DNA of 7,329 bases from Neisseria lactamica (GTDB taxonomy: Bacteria; Pseudomonadota; Gammaproteobacteria; Burkholderiales; Neisseriaceae): NCBI GenBank assembly GCA_001067655.1, contig JUNU01000122.1, positions 1-7,329 on the forward strand. The letters are read 5' to 3'. The notes under the pieces were generated by a model. It saw nothing but the letters and a program-made list of their open reading frames with translations, made no database searches and had not been told where the DNA came from. The translations under genes and the position numbers were made by a program. This document shows positions 5,129 to 7,329 of this stretch, in pieces. How positions within the stretch are numbered: position 1 is the stretch's first letter; each line of letters starts with the position of its first letter.

Positions 5129-5782
5129 ATGAGCAAAATCTTTTTCACATCCGACCTACATTTTTCGCATAAAAACATTGCCAAATTCTGCCCGCAGTTC
5201 CGCCCGTTCGACAACATCGCCGACATGGACGAATACCTGATCGAAACATGGAACAACACCGTTTCCCCCGACGACGACGTATACAACTTGGGAGACTTGT
5301 CTTTCGCCCACGACATCAAAAAAATCGCCGCCGTCCTATCGCGCCTCAACGGCAAGCACCACCTGATTTACGGCAATCACGACGACATCATCCGCAGCCA
5401 CAACGAATATCTGTTTGAAACCGTCAAACACGACGGCCACCCGCTGCTGTCATCCGCCCGAACCTACCGCAAACTCAAATTGGACGAAATAGACAACACG
5501 CTGATTTTATTCCACTACCCTATCAACGAATGGGACGGCTGCCACAGAGGCTGGTATCACCTGTACGGTCATTTGCACGACAGGCTGGCAAAAATCCCCG
5601 GCCGCGCCCTAAACGTCGGCTTCGACCTGCACGGCCGCTTCCTTACCCCGCAAGACATCGACAGCTTCCTCAGTCCGCTGCCGAAAATCTCATATTTCGG
5701 GGAAAACCCAACCGTTCCGTCCCAAGTAGAGACTGCTAAAGATTTTGTAGCGCAACAGTTGCGCTCACTCAACGATTTATAA
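5129..5782 (+). CDS. Calcineurin-like metallophosphoesterase
   Basis: 217-aa single-domain, presumably cytoplasmic enzyme with all binuclear metal-site motifs of the calcineurin-like family: D9-L-H11, G55-D56, G82-N-H-D85, H129 in FHYP, and G147-H-L-H150. No signal peptide or extra domain is visible. Compact proteins of this type occur in bacteria and phages and act as phosphatases or phosphodiesterases; the substrate cannot be read from the sequence. AGGGA (5117-5121) lies 7 nt before the ATG. The phosphatase module of clostridial-type RNA repair enzymes is also of this fold, so a role in healing 2',3'-cyclic or 3'-phosphate RNA ends for the ligase 1.3 kb upstream is conceivable. However, two unrelated genes and a terminator separate them. 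A small ORF follows after 19 nt. Confidence 0.9.
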   Translation: MSKIFFTSDLHFSHKNIAKFCPQFRPFDNIADMDEYLIETWNNTVSPDDDVYNLGDLSFAHDIKKIAAVLSRLNGKHHLIYGNHDDIIRSHNEYLFETVKHDGHPLLSSARTYRKLKLDEIDNTLILFHYPINEWDGCHRGWYHLYGHLHDRLAKIPGRALNVGFDLHGRFLTPQDIDSFLSPLPKISYFGENPTVPSQVETAKDFVAQQLRSLNDL

Positions 5783-5801
5783 GGAAAATATAAAAAATCG
5801 G

Positions 5802-5903
5802 ATGAAAAATAACATTCGTGCCATGTTACAGGACAGAAAGCCCAAATTCGTTACAGAAGTAAAAACCGAACTGATACGTGCGGCTATGTTCGAACACGAA
5901 TAA
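5802..5903 (+). CDS. Possible 33-aa small protein
   Basis: The frame starts MKNNIRAMLQDRKPKF and ends FEHE; it is charged, probably helical, with no membrane segment. It begins 19 nt after the phosphoesterase stop and ends 21 nt before the strong DUS-pair terminator, so it fits as the last gene of that transcript. AAGGA at 5781-5785 overlaps the upstream stop codon and is 16 nt away, too far for a good SD, so reinitiation would be needed. It could also be the remnant of a longer gene. I recognise no family. Confidence 0.3.
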   Translation: MKNNIRAMLQDRKPKFVTEVKTELIRAAMFEHE

Positions 5904-5924
5904 ATCGACTCCATCCAATAATGA

Positions 5925-5959
5925 AAAGGTCGTCTGAAAGGCATTTTCAGACGACCTTT
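5925..5959. terminator. Strong DUS-pair terminator
   Basis: AAAGGTCGTCTGAAA (5925-5939) and TTTCAGACGACCTTT (5945-5959) form a perfect 15-bp stem with a 5-nt loop. Both arms contain exact uptake sequences (5927-5938 plus strand, 5946-5957 minus strand). It ends the phosphoesterase unit. Confidence 0.92.
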
Positions 5960-6031
5960 AATCAATAAATATTCATCGCCACCAAACCACTCTCGCCGTT
6001 TATACGCCATACAATCCGCTATAAAACCCTT

Positions 6032-6125
6032 TATAGTGGATTAAATTTAAATCAGGACAAGGCGACGAAGCCGCGGACAGTACAAATGAGGCAACGCCGT
6101 ACTGGTTTCAATTTAATCCACTATA
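6032..6125. repeat. Correia element (CREE), 94 bp, internally deleted
   Basis: Terminal inverted repeats TATAGTGGATTAAATT (6032-6047) and AATTTAATCCACTATA (6110-6125) are perfect. The interior has the typical CAGGACAAGGCGACGAAGCC and GACAGTACAAAT. Compared with the common form of about 105 bp as I remember it, about 13 bp (AGTACGGCAAGGC) are missing after ACAAAT, at 6087. This removes one arm of the usual internal hairpin. No transposase is encoded, as expected for these non-autonomous elements. Confidence 0.9.
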
Positions 6126-6418
6126 TAAACACACAACTTCAAACCAACTATCGTTTCCAATCTTTCAGACGACCTCGGAGACCGAGTAAAGCTGCTTCTA
6201 TCTAATATCGTCAAAAACAAATTTACAGTCAAAATGTTATAAAGTATCATCTCGAAACTCGTTTACTTTATTTCAGACGACACATCTTAGAAAGACCCGA
6301 TACTTGGGCAAGGTACTCTATACGGCTTTATAGCAAAGTCAAAATTCGTTGGATACCGCCCTTGTTTTTGTCGGTTGTTCCAATTCATCATCCAGGGTCG
6401 TCTGAACACTTTAGCCTT
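6126..6418 (+). other. Intergenic region upstream of the ABC ATPase unit
   Basis: No convincing gene. It holds an exact minus-strand uptake sequence (6164-6175) and near-copies at 6272-6281 and 6396-6406. TGTTATAAAGTATCA (6235-6249) matches 13 of 15 positions of the neisserial Zur box as I recall it (TGTTAT-N3-ATAACA). A weak promoter candidate is TTGGGC (6304-6309) with TTATAG (6328-6333) and an 18-nt spacer. The frame of the following small ORF stays open upstream to 6206 but has no ATG before 6419. Confidence 0.4.
6164..6175 (-). repeat. DNA uptake sequence
   Basis: Exact TTCAGACGACCT, that is AGGTCGTCTGAA on the minus strand, standing alone between the CREE and the ATPase unit without an inverted partner. 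Confidence 0.85.
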
Positions 6419-6520
6419 ATGAATTCCATTCTCTTAACCGGCCTACTCCAACGGCTGCTGATTGCCCTTCTCGCAATTGCAGCTCTATGGGCAATATATT
6501 TTTGGGCAGTCGCATCATGA
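6419..6520 (+). CDS. 33-aa single-pass membrane peptide, coupled to the ABC ATPase
   Basis: The frame begins MNSILLTGLLQRLL and continues IALLAIAALWAIYFWAVAS. About residues 4-32 are almost wholly hydrophobic, interrupted only by Q11-R12, with Trp/Tyr near the C-terminal end. This fits one transmembrane helix. Its TGA (6518-6520) overlaps the ATG of the ATPase (6517-6519) as ATGA, the classic sign of translational coupling. No clear Shine-Dalgarno precedes its ATG, and the frame is open upstream to 6206, so an upstream non-ATG start cannot be excluded. It may help expression or membrane placement of the ATPase, or simply be a leader peptide; I recognise no named family. Confidence 0.5.
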   Translation: MNSILLTGLLQRLLIALLAIAALWAIYFWAVAS

Positions 6521-7242
6521 GCATCAAGGTAGAAAATCTGACGGTCAGCTACCAACACTGCCCTGCCATACACCATATCGATATTACTTTTGAAAACCAC
6601 AGCATGTGGGCGATTTTCGGTCCCAACGGTGCCGGAAAATCCACGCTGCTCAAAGCCATTATGGGGCTTCAAAACATCGATACGGGCAAAGTGTCGCTTG
6701 AAGGACTGCAACGCAAAGATATAGCCTATCTTCCCCAGCAGTCAGACATTGACCGCAGCCAGCCGATGACTGTCTTTGAACTTGCCGCGATGGGTTTATG
6801 GTACGAAATAGGCTTTTTTGGCCGCGTGAATACCCAACAACGCCAACGGGTTATGGCGGCATTGGAACGCGTCGGCGTTCAGGATCTTGCCGACCGCCAA
6901 ATCGCCCACCTTTCCAACGGGCAATTCCAGCGTGTCTTATTTGCACGAATGCTGGCTCAAAACGCCAACTTCTTGCTTTTGGACGAACCCTTTAATGCAG
7001 TAGATGCCCGGACAACTTACGCATTGCTAGACGTATTGAAACAATGCCATGAAGACGGTCAAGCCATCATTGCCGTTTTACATGATTACGAACAAGTCCG
7101 AACCTATTTTCCCCATACCATCTTGATTGCACGGGAAAAAGTTGCCGCAGGCGCAACTAACGCCGTACTAACCGACGCGCATTTAAGCCAAGCCAACGCA
7201 TTGATGCAAAGGCAAGAATCAGCAGATTGGTGCGAGGTATAA
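6517..7242 (+). CDS. ABC transporter ATP-binding protein, zinc/manganese (ZnuC/MntB/AztA) type
   Basis: 241-aa cytoplasmic ATPase that would energise a metal-ion permease. Motifs in order: Walker A G35-PNGAGKST43, Q-loop LPQQ (72-75) followed by SDIDRSQPMTVFELAAMG, the stretch typical of Zn/Mn/Fe importers of the ABC-3 class, signature L132-SNGQ136 (Asn for the usual Gly), Walker B LLLDEP (153-158) and H-loop H189 in VLHD. The segments QFQRVLFARMLAQ and VLHDYEQVRTYFPHTILIARE recall AztA-type zinc ATPases. The start at 6517 gives the standard N-terminus MSIKVENLTVSY and overlaps the preceding small ORF; ATG 6487 would add ten unrelated residues. No permease or binding-protein gene follows, since a terminator and CREE end come at once. 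Metal specificity is inferred; a weak Zur-like box lies about 270 bp upstream. Confidence 0.88.
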   Translation: MSIKVENLTVSYQHCPAIHHIDITFENHSMWAIFGPNGAGKSTLLKAIMGLQNIDTGKVSLEGLQRKDIAYLPQQSDIDRSQPMTVFELAAMGLWYEIGFFGRVNTQQRQRVMAALERVGVQDLADRQIAHLSNGQFQRVLFARMLAQNANFLLLDEPFNAVDARTTYALLDVLKQCHEDGQAIIAVLHDYEQVRTYFPHTILIAREKVAAGATNAVLTDAHLSQANALMQRQESADWCEV

Positions 7243-7243
7243 C

Positions 7244-7280
7244 AAAAAAGCATTGCAAATTTCCATTGCAATGCTTTTTT
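7244..7280 (+). terminator. Rho-independent terminator after the ABC ATPase
   Basis: AAAAAAGCATTGCAA (7244-7258) and TTGCAATGCTTTTTT (7266-7280) form a perfect 15-bp stem with a 7-nt loop, ending in six T, one base after the stop codon. The A and T tracts make it likely to work in both directions. Its last T is also the first base of the CREE end. Confidence 0.93.
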
Positions 7281-7329
7281 ATAGTGGATTAAATTTAAAC
7301 CAGTACGGCGTTGCCTCGCCTTGCCGTAC
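7280..7329. repeat. Correia element (CREE), partial, left end
   Basis: TATAGTGGATTAAATTT followed by AACCAGTACGGCGTTGCC is the end of a Correia element, cut by the window border. It equals the inverted first 50 bases of the window in 49 of 50 positions. Confidence 0.9.

Noticed and set aside
5777..6010. 77-codon minus-strand frame after the phosphoesterase
   Set aside because: It runs through the DUS-pair terminator and low-complexity intergenic DNA and shows no domain.
420..6406. Repeated GTCGTCTGAA motifs as a CRISPR or other repeat array
   Set aside because: They are scattered single or inverted DNA uptake sequences without regular spacers or cas genes.
6487..6516. Upstream start of the ABC ATPase at ATG 6487
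   Set aside because: It would add ten residues not seen in the family, lacks a ribosome binding site, and lies within the overlapping membrane-peptide gene; ATG 6517 gives the standard N-terminus.

Overview
The window is chromosomal DNA of a Neisseria species. It carries dense copies of the DNA uptake sequence dialect AGGTCGTCTGAA (eight exact 12-mers plus several near-copies, many as inverted pairs acting as terminators). It also has three Correia-type elements (CREE ends TATAGTGGATTAA...). As I recall, this dialect is typical of the N. mucosa/N. sicca group rather than of meningococcus or gonococcus, whose dialect is ATGCCGTCTGAA. Both window ends lie inside a CREE in inverted orientation, which is how a draft contig broken at repeats would look.

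Left part (1-3831), an RNA-metabolism island. A CREE end places a -10-like box in front of three tandem structured RNAs (61-410), followed by rsr, the bacterial Ro60 (TROVE/vWA) protein. I read the RNAs as bacterial Y RNAs (YrlA type). All three share the strand motif ATGCC-N6/7-ATTACAT, and the N6/7 differs in each copy with a matching complementary 3' arm. RNA 1 carries a circularly permuted tRNA mimic with T-arm, acceptor stem closed by a loop, U8-A9 and D-arm. RNA 2 keeps the T-arm and a GAAA-capped acceptor-like stem but has lost the D-arm. RNA 3 has only a simple hairpin. Downstream, after a short possibly broken ORF, lies a 492-aa fusion of a P-loop polynucleotide-kinase-like domain and a T4 Rnl1-like RNA ligase. 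RtcB, the ligase known beside rsr in other bacteria, is absent here. The likely theme is Ro/Y-RNA-guided RNA surveillance coupled to end-healing and ligation.

Middle part (3840-5960). A small secreted protein of unknown function converges on an RpiB-type sugar-phosphate isomerase gene on the minus strand. Divergent from that is a calcineurin-like metallophosphoesterase, followed by a 33-codon ORF and a strong DUS-pair terminator. The phosphoesterase could supply end-healing phosphatase activity, but nothing in the layout proves this.

Right part (5960-7329). An internally deleted 94-bp CREE and about 290 bp without a convincing gene precede a 33-aa membrane peptide. Its stop overlaps (ATGA) the start of a zinc/manganese-type ABC transporter ATPase. 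The ATPase is closed off by a 15-bp hairpin terminator and a CREE end, with no permease or binding protein in the window.
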